Shown: piece by piece, positions 32,100 through 44,770 of the stretch
How positions within the stretch are numbered: the first letter of the stretch is position 1
Layout: each line of letters begins with the position of its first letter
NCBI GenBank assembly: GCA_033398695.1
Contig: CM065802.1
Span: 148,352,096 to 148,416,095 of the forward strand
Direction: 5' to 3'
Source of the DNA: Orobanche coerulescens
Lineage: Eukaryota; Streptophyta; Magnoliopsida; Lamiales; Orobanchaceae
DNA length: 64,000 bases
Program-made: the position numbers and the translations under genes
The notes under the pieces: model-generated
Databases searched by the model: none
Told to the model about the DNA's origin: nothing
Seen by the model: only the letters and a program-made list of their open reading frames with translations

Positions 32100-32439
32100 T
32101 GTTGTGCGGCGATTAATACGCCTGGACGGTGATCGGCATAAGGCCGAGTGACCGAGTTCACGATCAAATGAGCCACGACAAACTTGCCAATCGAAGGTAA
32201 CAGTCCATCTTCGAGTATCTAGCGATCGACCTTTCGGAGCGATCGTCTCTTGGTACCTAGCGACCGAATCTGGTGCCCGACCAAGGACGACCGTCCTATG
32301 CCACGTATAAGTCCATCATCCATCATATCTACGAGGACTGGATCTCGGAGCGAGGACCCACGTGCAAGATCCGCGAATGGCACCACAGAATAAGGACCGT
32401 TGACTCCAGCCCATCAGCAGCTGTCAGTGACAAGGACGG
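32100..32439 (+). repeat. 3' LTR of the Tat-like element, left part
   Basis: TGTTGTGCGGCGATTAATACG matches 12682 onward and is interrupted after CAAGGACGG by Tekay-1. Confidence 0.93.
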
Positions 32440-32919
32440 TGTAACACCCCGATATATTTGGAATAATTACAGCGCCGTAAAACCTTTATATAAGAATTTA
32501 CAAGGCTAATTTGAGAAATACAAAAAAAAAATAATACTAAAGTGCCATTGCGGTTAAAATTTAAAACCAGTTCATCAATAATTCAAATGAGTCCATTATT
32601 ACAAAACATCCCCAAGACATCAACATATGTGCACTCGAGTACTAAAAATATAACCAGAAAACAAGACAACATAATTCACATCAATGAGCCACTTCATCGT
32701 CATGTCGGTACTGTGGTTGCTTCCCCGCTCTTCGGCTACCTAAACATCAAAACAAATGTCCACCCCCGAAGGGGTTAGCAAAACGATGCTAGTACAAGTA
32801 TCATAATACACAAATCGAATATGCAACAACAATGTATAACAAAATACATAATACGGACTTCCGCTATCGGAATCCGACACTGCGAATCCACGTGATTCCA
32901 TTAACACAACATGGGTATT

Positions 32920-33085
32920 CCAATGATCCAGCGCCCTCAGCATAGATCCCAAGATGATCCCGTCGGACCAACATGAGGTGGAAAAACCCGTCCAATGATC
33001 CAGCGCCCTCAGCATAGATCCCAAGATGATCCCGTCGGACCAACATGAGGTGGACATCCGATCCAGCGCCCTCAGCATAGATCGC
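32920..33085. repeat. 72-bp tandem repeat in the Tekay-1 3' LTR (about 2.3 units)
   Basis: Units at 32920 and 32992 share CCAATGATCCAGCGCCCTCA and GATCCCGTCGGACCAACATG, with a partial third unit at about 33061. The same array is at 40142-40305 in the other LTR. Confidence 0.93.
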
Positions 33086-34192
33086 ACAACATACTCAAAC
33101 ACAACTTATGCATACATGTACTCAAAAATCATTATGTTCATAAACATGAACATTCAAGCAATTGATAATGAATATCATGACAATTTAACGAAAATAATCT
33201 CATGTCCAACAATATGAACAAACAGTATACATGACCAAAAAAAAATCTCAAAATACGATACTTGCCTCAGAAATGGCGATAAGAATTGCTACTACGAATA
33301 AGCTTCAATCCGCTCGGATAATTCTCACTCGATCGCCTCACCAAAATCCAAACCTTCATCGAACAATAATACTGATATAACTAACGGTTCCGGATAGTCG
33401 TTTTAACCATCAAACGGATCATTTACAAGACATGTTATGCCCTATCATGGCGAGTGAACTAAATCTGCCCCAATTCGTTCGGTTGAATCAATACTACGCT
33501 ACTCGTCCGAACGACAACTTCGTCGAACACTATTCAAGTTAAAACGCATCTTTCGGTCGGATACATGAAATTCATCTTAGAAGGATTCTAATCAAATTCT
33601 TCCATAATAAGATATCGAAACACTTCTACGCATCATCATAAGAACTTAATCACTAGGTTCCTCTTAGATTATCATCTCCCTAATATTAATCCATTAACTT
33701 CTCCAACGAAAAGCTCGATCAATGATTTCTAAGGCTTAAGATAATATCTGAAAACTAGTTATAATAGGGTTTATAAATCTTAGAATGCTATATTCAGGAG
33801 TCTAATCACTAATAGGTTCGATCAACATGTTTAACAATGAAGGAGAACCGAATCACAACTGGACTCACTCTTCTAAAATCATGATGTTCGACTACTCATG
33901 AATATAACTGACTAGATAAACTCTAAACATGTACAAAACATCTCTAAGAATACGTTATCAAGTTGGTGAAGAATCCCTTACCTCAAAATAGTGAAGAACA
34001 AGGAGAAACTTGAAGAAACTCAACCCCGAGAGCTTGAACAACAATCCTCAATGGTCCATGATCTCCAAAATCAAGCTAGGATGATGATAAGTGAGTTAAA
34101 TGGTGAAGGATAGTCTTCAGAACCCAAAAAGCGGCCAAGGTAAGGATAATAAATGAAATGGGGTCGAGGTCTATAAATAGAATTATAATCCA

Positions 34193-34600
34193 TTACGTAC
34201 GTTACCCAAAGTCAATTACGTATGTAATCGCATTAGCGTACGCTATACTTAGCGTACGCTATACTCGAACATTAACATACGTTAACGTCTGGCCAGAGCT
34301 CACTAGACTGTTTCTGGTATTGGCTTACGTACGTTATAATACAGGCCTTATGTACGTAATGTATAGGACCTTAGCGTATGCTAAAAACCATACTTAGCGT
34401 ACGTTAAGTCCGTTGACTTGCATAGCTGGAAAGCCGTCCGGGTTCATGCGAGTGATCTCCTCGCATCTTCGTCAGGCCCCACACGCCGACCCTTGTCTAA
34501 TTCCGAGTTTGACTATGCTTACGTACGTAAATCTACACCTTTAACGTACGTTATACTGTAGTCGTAGCGTACATTATGATCATCCTTTAGCATACGTTAA
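34193..34600. promoter_or_regulatory. Array of TTACGTACGTAA / TAGCGTACGCTA palindromes, 3' LTR
   Basis: About a dozen sites (TTACGTACGTTA, TTAGCGTACGCTA, TTAACGTACGTTA and variants), all centred on GTAC. The array begins 13 bp from CTATAAATAG, on its U3 side. Confidence 0.88.
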
Positions 34601-34784
34601 GACGTGCAGAATTATGCATGCATGCATAGGAAAAAAATACCAAAAAAACGTAGGGATACGGGAAACTGATCATCGATTAATTTGTCACAAGGTCGAATCT
34701 TACAAGATCGAATACAGGATAAATACACATTAATTATCCGGGCATTATATACTACCCCTCTAAAAAGAAGTTTTGGCCTGAAAC

Positions 34785-36431
34785 TTAAAACGAAAACAAT
34801 TCCGGGTATCTTGACTTCATACTATCTTCAGTTTCCCAAGTTGCTTCTTCGACTCCATGTCGAGACCATTGAACTTTAACCAAGGAGATCGGTTTATTCC
34901 TCAATTGCTTGACTCGACTCTCAAGTATCTTGATTGGCTTTTCTTCGAACGAGCCATCATTAGCCACTTCAATCTCGCCAAAATCAATGATATGACTGGG
35001 ATCCGGTACATATTTCCGCAATTGGGATACGTGGAATACATTATGGACGTGACTCAGTGATGGCGGTAAGGCCAACCTGTATGCCAACTCTCCAACTCTC
35101 TCGAGGATCTCAAATGGTCCGATATATCTCGGACTTAGCTTACCTTTCCTCTCAAAACAGAAAATTCCTCGAGTAGGAGACACCTTCAATAGTACGTGGT
35201 CCTCAATCTCAAATTCTAGTGGGCGACGGCGCACATCACTATAATTCTGTCGACTCTGGGCAGTTAACAGTCTTTCACGAATCAGAGCTACCTTCTCTTG
35301 AGTCTGAACTATTAACTCTGGTTCTGTCCGAATCAAATCAAAAGAATCATCCCAACACAGGGGCGATCTACATCTTCTCCCGTACAACGCTTCAAACGGT
35401 GCCATCTTAATGGAAGCATGCCAACTATTGTTGTAGGTAAATTCAATTAACGGCAAGTGAACCTCCCAATCGGTTGACCAATCTAAGGCGCAAGCTCTTA
35501 GCATATCCTCTACTGTCTGTATAGTCCTCTCGGACTGACCGTCCGTCTGAGTATGATAAGCTGTGCTAAAATTCAGCTCGGTTCCCAAGGCCTTGTGAAC
35601 TTCCTTCCAAAAATGCGACACGAAACGACCATCTTGATCCGAAATAATGGTTTTCGGTGTTCCATGCAATCGGACTATCTCTGAAATAAATACTCGTGCC
35701 AACTTCTCGGTTCCCCACGTGTCTTTAATTCCTAGGAAATGAGCCGACTTGGTTAGTCGATCAACTACAACCCAAATCATGTTCATTCCCGTCTTGGTCC
35801 TTGGCATACTGGTGTTGAAGTCCATCGATATATCCTCCCACTTCCACTCAGGAATCGGAAGTGGCTTCAACATTCTGGCAGGTCGCTGATGTTCAATCTT
35901 AACCTGCTGACAAGTTAAACACTTCGAAACGTATTCTGCTACGTCCTTCTTCATATTTCCCCACCAGAAATTTTGTTTTACATCCTTATACATCTTACTG
36001 GTACCCGGGTGAATAGAATAGGGCGCGCTGTGAGCTTCCTTCAGAATTGTCTGTCTCAAAACATCATCATCGGGAACGCAAAGTCGACTCTGAAATCTCA
36101 GAACTCCATCATCTTGTATCACGAATCCTGGAGCCTTCCATTTATTTACTTCGTCACATAACCGAAGAATCAGAGAATCGTTCAACTGCTTAGATTTGAT
36201 TTCCTCGACTAGTGACGAAGTTAGTTCCATCACGTATAGTTGCCCTTGGACTCCTGGTGACCATACTTCAATCCCTTCGTGGATCAGTTCTCGTTGAATG
36301 CTGGTTTGGGACGTAAGCGCCTCCAACACTCGAAGAGAAACCAGTTTGCGGCTCAGTGCATCGGCTACCACGTTCGCTTTGCCTGGATGATAGAGGATTT
36401 CCAGGTCATAATCCTTAATTAGTTCTAGTCA
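34785..36431 (-). pseudogene. Tekay-1 integrase with chromodomain-like C terminus (end of pol)
   Basis: The segment is open after the TGA at 36431-36429. It starts with the last RNase H residues (VVADALSRK), then the HHCC zinc part (HPGTSKMYKDVKQNFWWGNM, CLTCQQVK). The catalytic core carries D (DISMDF), D (TIISDQDGRFVSHFW) and E ([16 protein letters not shown]). GPFEILERVGELAYRLALPP and LVKVQWSRHGVEEATWETED form the C-terminal chromodomain-type module. It ends SRYPELFSF with stop at 34787-34785. No break lies inside integrase. Confidence 0.93.
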
Positions 36432-37862
36432 CCTTCTCTGCCTCATGTTTAACTCCTTCTGACTGAAGATATACTTGAAGCTCTTATGGTCTGTGAAGAT
36501 CTGACAATGAGTGTCGGACAAATAATGTCGCCAAATCTTCAAGGCAAAGGCTACAGCTGCTAACTCCAAATCATGAGTTGGGTAATTTACTTCGTATGGT
36601 TTCAATTGTCGCGAGACATAGGCAATCACCCTATCCTTTTGCATCAACACACATCCCAGTCCCTGATTTGAAGTATCGCTGTATACCATGAATCCATCGG
36701 TTCCATCTGGTAATGCTAGTATAGGCGCTGTCGTCAGTCTTCTCTTAAGTTCATCAAAACTAGCCTGGCATTTCTCATTCCACACGAATTTATGAGTCTT
36801 CTGCAATAGCTGAGTAAGCGGACGAGCAATTTTGGAAAATCCCTCTACAAAACGGCGATAATATCCAGCAAGTCCTAAGAAACTTCGGACTTCTTTCACG
36901 TTATTAGGAGATTCCCATTCCAAGATTGCTTCGACTTTCTTCGGGTCCACATGAACTCCGTCAGCTGATATCACATGCCCAAGGAAGGTTACTTCCTTAA
37001 GCCAGAACTTGCATTTAAAAAGTTTCGCATAAAGCTGATCATTTCTCAAAGTGCTCAAAGCGATATGCAAATGCTCTGCATGTTCCTCTGTGTCTTTAGA
37101 ATAGATCAAGATGTCATCGATGAAAACGACCACAAATTTATCCAAGTATTCTAAGAATACTCGATTCATTAATTGCATGAATACCGCAGGAGCATTGGTA
37201 AGTCCGAATGGCATCACCACGAACTCAAAGTGCCCATACCGGGATCTGAAAGCAGATTTCGGTATATCTGATTCCTTAATTCTCAACTGATGGTATCCTG
37301 ATCGCAAGTCAATCTTCGAGAATATTCTGGCCCCCTGTAGTTGGTCAAACAAGTCGTCGATCCGTGGTATAGGATACTTGTTCTTTATTGTCACCTTATT
37401 TAGCTCCCTGTAATCAATACATAATCGGAGGGATCCATCTTTCTTTCGAAAAAAGAGAACGGGTGCTCCCCAAGGAGAAACGCTAGGTTGAATGTAACCC
37501 TTCTGCAATAATTCCTCCAGCTGCTTCTTTAGTTCATACATCTCGATTGGCGCCATACGGTATGGTGCTCTGGAAATAGGAGCGGCTCTAGGCTCTAATT
37601 CGATATTAAACTCTACTTCTCTCCGCGGAGGTAACCCAGGTAGTTCGTCGGGGAATACATCTGAGAATTCCTTCACAACTGGAATAGATGAGAGCTCTAC
37701 TCCTTCTTTCTTCATGGAATAGCACCAAAATCCGTGACAACCCTGCTTCAGTAATTTCACTGCTTTCATAGCTTTGATCAATTTCCCCGAGCTTCCCGGT
37801 CTCCATCCTTTGAATAAATGTTTAGATCCGTCACCAGCAATGATAGAAATGACTCTCTTTCG
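36432..37862 (-). pseudogene. Tekay-1 reverse transcriptase and RNase H
   Basis: RT blocks: [70 protein letters not shown] and the catalytic [32 protein letters not shown] precedes RNase H ([47 protein letters not shown]). Bounded by in-frame stops at 37865-37863 (PR side) and 36431-36429 (within RNase H after MRQRR). All segments share one frame with gag and IN. Confidence 0.95.
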
Positions 37863-38678
37863 TTAATTTAAAATAGCCCCATAACGGTTGAGCCAATCAT
37901 CTCCAAGAATTAGATCGTCACCATGGATATCAACCACAATAAGGTTTGATGGGCAATCTCTCCCTCCTATAGATACTGGAAGATCTCTAGTTTCTAGGGT
38001 TCCCACAATTCTCTCTCCACTCGGCAAACCCGCAACATAAGGCTCACAATCAAATAAACACGAGATTTTTAAACGGTGAACACAGTTTAATGATATGAAA
38101 GAATGTGTAGCTCCTGAATCGAATAAGACACTAACTGGTTGCAAAAGGATCTGAATCGTACCTGATGCAATAGCAGTGTTCTGATCGTATGACTTCCTCA
38201 TCTCGTACAGGCGCAGAGGAACGGACCCAGCACTGGATGCCTCTCTTTTCCCAACATTCTGCTGCTGAAAACCACTTTGCTGTGTCTGGTTCACACTTGC
38301 CTCTTTCGGAACTGGTGCTGGAGTGCGAGTACCAAATGATCTAGTCACATTTCCGCAAAAATTCGCACGGTGCCCTTCTTGACCACATTCAAAACAAGTC
38401 ACAAAAGGAACGGAACAATCACGTCGAATATGCCCTGCTCGATCATAGTTATAGCACTTCTTTAATGCGTACGAAACTGTTGATGTTGTCCGGAAATTCT
38501 TTCCGCCTCGGGAAGGATACGGAGGTTTCCTGGATGAATGAAATGAAGACTGGCCCTTGCGGGGCCCACCACTCTTGTTCTCCGTGAAGTTGCCAGACAC
38601 TTTCTGCTTCTTTGCCTCCGCCGATTTCTCCACCGCTGCCTCTTTCATGTCGTAGGCCAGTGCTTTGTCCTGATACTG
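37863..38678 (-). pseudogene. Tekay-1 gag C terminus (zinc knuckles) and aspartic protease
   Basis: A basic linker is followed by a degenerate first knuckle (CYNYDRAGHIRRDC, CX2 spacing altered) and a canonical CFECGQEGHRANFC. Protease carries VLFDSGATHSFIS and later LILGDDWLNRYGAILN. TAA at 37865-37863 follows at once. Confidence 0.9.
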
Positions 38679-39413
38679 TCACAAGGTAGTACACTGGAAT
38701 TTGGACATATACTGCTGAATCTCCGGCTTCATCCGCATATCGAAATGGAAAATCTTTTCTGCCTCGGTTTCGACCAAATGCCGCACACAGGTCAGCTGGT
38801 GATTAAAAGTCTTGATTATATCTGTCATAGATGCTTCCGAACTCTGCGGGGAGAAAAACTCTCGGACTCTAGCCTCTCTAACGGGACGAGGACAATACTG
38901 TGCTTCCATCATTACTCTGAATTCCGTCCAGTCAGCATTATGATCCTCAGGTCGAACAGCCTCCCACCAGTCGAAGGCCTCCCCAGTTAGAAAATATTGG
39001 GCCATCGGAACTTTTCGATCATCGGGACAGTCGATCCCTGCAAATATCTTTTCCAACTCCTTCAGCCAGTGATCCCAAGTAGGCATCTCAGCAGAATCGT
39101 CAAATTTTGGCGGGTGCAATTTGACCACCTCTGTAAGCCACTTGTCTCCCCGATTATCCTCGTTGCGCTGCTGGCCCATCGCTGTCTGCATGCGGTCAAC
39201 CACTTGAGCGAACTGGGTCATCTGAGCGACCACCTGCTGAAGCACCCCTGGCATGTAAGGATTTGCGTTATCATTCGCTGATTCCTGTTGTCCTCCAGAA
39301 TGGGAATCGGTTCGACTAGCCGATAATTCTAGGGTAGTCGCTGAATCCTCCTATCTCGCATTACCACATCCACGTCCACAACCACGTCCGCGTCCACGAC
39401 CTCCCCTCAACAT
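38679..39413 (-). pseudogene. Tekay-1 gag
   Basis: ATG at 39413 opens MLRGGRGRGRGCGRGCG, an Arg/Gly-rich N terminus. TAG lies at 39353-39351, and TGA at 38681-38679 ends the main part. The capsid-like region reads MPTWDHWLKELEKIFAGIDC, YFLTGEAFDWWEAVRPEDHN and REARVREFFSPQSSEASMTD, typical of the chromovirus gag domain. Confidence 0.9.
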
Positions 39414-39657
39414 ACTGTAAACACGAATACTCAATATCCATGGCAAAATTTTCAAAAATAAAGTCCGTCAATATTCACAAAACAGAAATTAAGTAAAACG
39501 GTAGTATAAGATATTAGGAGACTTACAACCACGATCCACATGACGACGCTGGCTGAACAGTGATGTTACAAACGACCCGTGAATCAAATAGCGTAAACAG
39601 ACCCAACTAAACCCGACTGCCAAGATATCCATGAATCTTAGCTCCGATACCATATTC
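39414..39657 (-). other. Tekay-1 leader and PBS
   Basis: Minus-strand TGGTATCGGAGC at 39652-39641, five bases from the LTR, matches the iMet PBS at 11 of 12 positions. The remaining leader before gag is short and non-coding. Confidence 0.85.
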
Positions 39658-41944
39658 TGTAACACCCCGATATATTCGGAATAATTACAGCGCCGTAAAT
39701 CCTTTATATAAGAATTTACAAGACTAATTTGAGAAATACAAAAAAAATAATAATACTAAAGTGCCATTGAGGTTAAAATTTAAAACCAGTTCAACAACAA
39801 TTCAAATGAGTCCATTATTACAAAACATCCCCAAAACATCAACAACATATGTGTACTCGAGTACTGAAAATATAACCAGAAAACAAGACAACATAATTCA
39901 CATCACTGAGCCACTTCATCGTCATGTCGGTACTGTGGTTGCTTCCCCGCTCCTCGGCTACCTGAACATCAAAACAAATGTCCACCCCCGAAGGGGTTAT
40001 CAAAACGATGCTAGTACAAGTATCATAATACATAAATTGAATATGCAACAACAATGCATAACAAAATACACAATACGGACTTCCGCTACCGGAATCCAAC
40101 ACTGCGAATCCACATGATTCCATTAACACAACATGGGTATTCCAATGATCCAGCGCCCTAAGCATAGATCCCAAGATGATCCCGTCGGACCAACACGAGG
40201 TGGAAAAACCCATCCAATGATCCAGCGCCCTCAGCATAGATCCCAAGATGATCCCGTCGGACCAACACGAGGTGGACATCCGATCCAGCGCCCTCAGCAT
40301 AGATCGCACAACATACTCAAACACAACTTATGCATACATGTACTCAAAAATCACTATGTTCATCAACATGAACATTCAAGCAATTGATAACAAATATCAT
40401 GACAATTTAACGAAAATAATCTCATGTCCAACAATATGAACAAACAGTATACATGACCAAAAAAATCTCATAATACGATACTTGCCTCAGAAATGGCGAT
40501 AAGCTACGAATAAGCTTCAATCCGCTCGGAGAATTCTCACTCGATCGGCTCACCAAAATCCAAACCTTTATCGAACAATAATACTGATATAACTAACAAT
40601 TCCGGATAGTCGTTTTAACCATCAAACGGATCATTTATAAGACATGTTATGCCCTATCATGGCGAGTAAACTAAATCTGCCCCAATTCGTTCGGTTGAAT
40701 CAATACTACGCTACTCATCCGAACGACAACTTTGTCGAACACTATTCAAGTTAAAACGCATCTTTCGGTCGGATACATGAAATTCATCTTAGAAGGATTC
40801 TAATCAAATTCTTCCATAATAAGATATCGAAACACTTCTACGTATCATCATAAGAACTTAATCACTAGGTTCCTCTTAGATTATCATCTCCCTAATATTA
40901 ATCCATTAACTTCTCCAACGAAAAGCTCGATCAATGATTTTTAAGGCTTAAGATAATCTCTGAAAACTAGTTATAATAGGGTTCATAAATCTTAGAATGC
41001 TATATTCAGGAGTCTAATCACTAATAGGTTCGATCAACATGTTTAACAATGAAGGAGAACAGAATTACAACTGGACTCACTCTTCTAAAATCATGATGTT
41101 CGACTACTCATGAATATAACTGACTAGATAAACTCTAAAACATGTTCAAAACATCTCTAAGAATACGTCATCAAGTTGGTGAAGAATCACTTACCTCAAA
41201 ATAGTGAATAACAAGGAGAAACTTGAAGAAACTCAACCCCGAGAGCTTGAACAACAATCCTCAATGGCCCATGATCTCCAAAATCAAGCTAGGATGATGA
41301 TAAGTGAGTTAAAGGTGAAGGATAGTCTTCAGAACCCAAAAATCGGCCAAGGTAAGGATGAGAAATGAAATGGGGTCGAGGTCTATAAATAGAATTATAA
41401 GCCATTACGTACGTTACCCAAAGTCAATTACGTACGTAATCACATTAGCGTACGCTATACTCGAACATTAACGTACGTTAACTTCTGGCTAGAGCTCACT
41501 GGACTGTTTCTGGTATTGGCTTACGTACGTTATAATACAGGCCTTACGTACGTAATGTATAGGACCTTAGCGTACGCTAAAAACCACCCTTAGCGTACAT
41601 TAAGTCCGTTGACTTGCATAACTGGAAAGCCATCCAGGTTCATGCGAGTGATCTCCTCGCATCTTCGTCAGGCCCCACACGTCGACCCTTGTCTGATTCC
41701 GAGTTTGACTATGCTTACGTACGTTAATCTACACCTTTAAAGTACGTTATACTGTAGTCGTAGCGTACGTTATGATCATCCTTTAGCATACGTTAAGACG
41801 TGCAGAATTATGCATGCATGCATAGGAAAAGAATACAAAAAAACGTAGGGATATGGGAAACTGATCATCGATTAATTTGTCACAAGGTCGAATCTTACAA
41901 GATCGAATACAGGATAAATACACATTAATTATCCGGGCATTACA
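39658..41944 (-). repeat. Tekay-1 5' LTR
   Basis: TGTAACACCCCGATAT to CGGGCATTACA. The putative leader intron is 41194-39962 (donor TTTGAG|gtaagt, acceptor gatgttcag|GTAGCC). The TATA-like CTATAAATAG is at 41383-41392 and the 72-bp repeat at 40142-40305. Confidence 0.93.
41403..41796. promoter_or_regulatory. Array of TTACGTACGTAA / TAGCGTACGCTA palindromes, 5' LTR
   Basis: Same arrangement as 34193-34600. Several sites are closer to a perfect palindrome in this copy (TTACGTACGTAA at about 41430, TAGCGTACGCTA at about 41448 and 41568). Confidence 0.88.
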
Positions 41945-41949
41945 GACGG

Positions 41950-42254
41950 CCTCACCTACCGACAGACCCGCCTAAAGGTCCTATGTGGGGCCTCCCAAGA
42001 TAGCGACATAGACGTGTGTTGGCTTCTCATTGCTTCGCACATCCGGCTGCCAGCAGCTGCTGCGGACTTTAAGGAGACCAACCCATGTGCTAAAGACGAT
42101 CGCCCGCTTATTCTGATACAGCAGAGGCGATCGCCCATCGACTCCCTGTCCTATAAATAGAGAGCCTCCAACAACTGGTAAAAGGTTCAGAGAAGTTCAG
42201 ATTTTAAGATTTCAGAAGTTCAGACATTCAGCTAAAGAACTTAGCACTCCATCG
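41950..42254 (+). repeat. 3' LTR of the Tat-like element, right part, truncated
   Basis: Resumes with CCTCACCTACCGACAGACCC and runs to CAGACATTCAGCTAAAGAAC, matching 13024-13317. The next bases TTAGCACTCC may be a deleted continuation. Copia-2 starts at 42255. TATAAATAGAG is kept at about 42154. Confidence 0.85.
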
Positions 42255-44057
42255 TGTTGGGATTCAGTGCCTAAAACGAAGGCCCAGCGGAAGCGGTAAA
42301 ACGAAAAATTAATTCGATCCAAATCCCTATGAGGATCGATCGAGCTACGTATATACGAACATATAAACAAAAAGCAAGAGTTGTAAGAAACTCACCCTTG
42401 AAGTCCGTTGATTAAATGGCAACCTTCTCTTGAGCTATTCCCCAAGCTTTGTTTGATCTCTACGAATCCAATCCGCTTCAAGCCCTTGAACGATCCAACG
42501 CCGAAAGCACAACGTCTCTACTTGCCACGCGCCGGAAAAATGATCGGAACAATACTCACCTCGTTATCCTCCAAGGATGCGGCTAGATCAAGGTGAGTAA
42601 GCTTGTTATAGATATTAATATCACTCTAAGTGTATGAATATCTATCTCTCTCAATATTTCCTCACAAAATTTCTCTAAGAAGTTATGAAGAAGATGAATA
42701 AAGAAGAAGATGATGAAGAAGACTTATATCTCTCTCTCCTATTGCAACCTCATGTTGGAATGGAATCAAATGAATGAGGTAAGTTTGATGAGAATCTTCC
42801 TATCTTTATTCTATTTCCACTCACATGCAAAACAAATCATCCCATATGATATTTTGCCCCACAAGCCATGTTCCTTAATATTAAAAGGAAACAACAAGAC
42901 AACGGGAAGGTGGGTGGAAGGGGTTGGGGCGGACCATGTAGAAATCGGACGAGTTCGGTTCGTTTCGGACTCCCGAAAGTCCAAACAGATAAACTCCAAT
43001 TCCGTTTTGATGTTTTTATATCGATCAATTAATCCAATTAATTAAACATATCAAATACAAAATAATATAATTAATTTCTCCAAGAAATAATTATATTCAT
43101 GAATTAAATTAATCACCCAGTAATTTATTTAATTCATTTAGGCCGTAAATCAATTTAACCAATAAATCGATTTAGACATCTAATGTCCCAAATTAGATAT
43201 CCAATATCTAATATTCATAATGAGAGAATAAGCTCGATTCATTCCGTCGTCAATCCTATTGCGCGACTCGGTAGGTCCGTCTCAGTCAGCAATGGGAGGA
43301 ACCAAAGAGTAGTAGCACCACCTAGCCAGCCTGGCTGCCTACACTGTACCCCAACTGAGAACGAATGATTGGGATCATCCAAGAACCATTCTGTCGTGAA
43401 TACCAGTAAACGTATAAACCCTTATTTCAAATGTCCCGATCAAGTTACAGGGTCACGATCAGTCAAACCCTATCTATACTTGATGCTATGCATGCGTTAA
43501 TGCAAATCGAGATCATCGAGCTGTCGTGTATCTAATACAACTAGCTCCATTGCTTTGGACAAAGACTTATGATCTCATCTGCCAATAACCGCATAGGACA
43601 TATAACCTGCTCACTAACGGGAGAAAGAATTCTATCCTGGTATTCGCAGACTGCTACTTGCCGTCAAGATGCACGTCGAGGTTGACCCCGCCTTAGGTTT
43701 ACGTGGTCGAACTACTCTAATGAAAATCTTGACGTCATAAGCACATCCCTACTAAATCCTCAAGTCGAAGGTTCAAGAATACCTATCACAACCTTTCGAT
43801 TCCGTCATTGACTGTCCCGGAGTGAAATCCATGTGACAAATCGAGGGTGAGTCGGTTCGAGTATACTAATCCAATTAGCATACCTATAACGTGTGCTCCC
43901 ACTAACCATTAGCGTTCGACAGGCACTCTCCATGTCAAAGAACACCTCATACAAGTCTTCACATAAACATAACGCCCAGTCAAGTTTCATTGACTTGCGA
44001 ACGATTAAGTATTTGAGCTATAAACCTTTCCAGTGCCGACCCACTTATCCAATAAGG
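42255..44057 (-). repeat. Copia-2 3' LTR, first part
   Basis: TGTTGGGATTCAGTGCC onward. Interrupted at AATAAGG by Gypsy-3 and resuming at 52974. Confidence 0.93.
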
Positions 44058-44433
44058 TGTAATATCCGCAATTTGGATTTCCGGTAATTTTATTTTTTTT
44101 GGCGTAAGTCCATCTTAGTGACTCTATTTTTACCATTTCATCATTCCGAGAATGATTAATGCTACACTTTTTGTCATCCGAGTTCGTCTCGGTGTCGTTC
44201 TGTTGAGTTCCGTGTTCTTAAGCGACTTTTCCACGTATGAGTTCGACTTTGTAAAATCACCATTAATTTTTGGAAACTCCAAAAATTCTGAATCTTTTCA
44301 AAATTATAGAGCATCAAGTTAGCTTTCCAATGGTTCAAGCAGTGAGTCAATCGGAGTCTGGACGAGGGAGTTATGGTCGAAATAGCTAAGACACACACAT
44401 TTTCTAGTTTTGGCCGACCAGCCTGTACCGGGG

Positions 44434-44573
44434 GCCGCGGATCCTGCCGAAAGGGCCGCGGCACGCTGCCGAGTCACTCTGCACATTTTCTAGCTTGTGC
44501 CGCGGCACACTGCCGAGCACTGGGGGCAGATTTTGGCCCTGTGCCGCGGCACACTCGGCCGGGCCGCGGCACA
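44434..44573. promoter_or_regulatory. GTGCCGCGGCAC palindrome array, Gypsy-3 5' LTR
   Basis: Five GCCGCGG cores, two of them in exact GTGCCGCGGCAC 12-mers, in 140 bp of otherwise AT-rich LTR. The array ends about 12 bp before CTATAACTTCG. The same array is at 51174-51312 in the other LTR. Confidence 0.9.
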
Positions 44574-44770
44574 CAGCGCAGTCTGCACTATAACTTCGTT
44601 TTTTGAGAGGATCAAACTCATTTTCCATCCAATATTCAAGAGAGAGGGTTTGTGGGAGAAAGTTTCATCATAAATCACTTGAATACTCGATTCTTCATCA
44701 TTTTCATTCGGTTGTGAAGCTCGGATCGTCGATCTAACGCATAAGAATCAAAGTGTTTGGATCTTCAAAG

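Larger units (their letters stand above)
32440..34749 (-). repeat. Tekay-1 3' LTR
   Basis: TGTAACACCCCGATAT to CGGGCATTATA. It carries a 72-bp tandem repeat (32920-33085), a putative leader intron (donor about 33984, acceptor about 32737), CTATAAATAG at 34171-34180 and a palindrome array at 34193-34600. Confidence 0.93.
32435..41949 (-). mobile_element. Tekay-1, nearly intact Tekay/Del-like chromovirus
   Basis: The element is 32440-41944 with TSD GACGG at 32435-32439 and 41945-41949. LTRs are 2310 and 2287 bp. Minus-strand order: 5' LTR (39658-41944), iMet PBS, gag, PR, RT, RNase H, IN with chromodomain-like end, PPT, 3' LTR (32440-34749). The coding frame is continuous over about 1540 codons except for four stop codons. 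Long LTRs, the C-terminal chromodomain-type region and pol sequence suggest the Tekay/Del lineage. Confidence 0.93.
12682..42254 (+). mobile_element. Non-autonomous Tat-like Ty3/gypsy element, host of the nest
   Basis: The 5' LTR is 12682-13604 and the 3' LTR is 32100-32439 plus 41950-42254. Between them are a PBS-like site, gag, 256-bp tandem repeats and an antisense spliced gene. No protease, RT, RNase H or integrase of its own is present after the three interrupting elements (17187-27013, 28633-31137, 32440-41944) are set aside, so mobility would need enzymes in trans. The 3' LTR is incomplete where Copia-2 begins. The gag type and antisense ORF suggest the Tat/Retand lineage, but lineage is uncertain without RT. 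Confidence 0.8.

Noticed and set aside
32740..33102. 120-residue minus-strand ORF with repeated SMLRALDH
   Set aside because: Product of the 72-bp tandem repeat in the Tekay-1 LTR; the same frame in the other LTR is altered.
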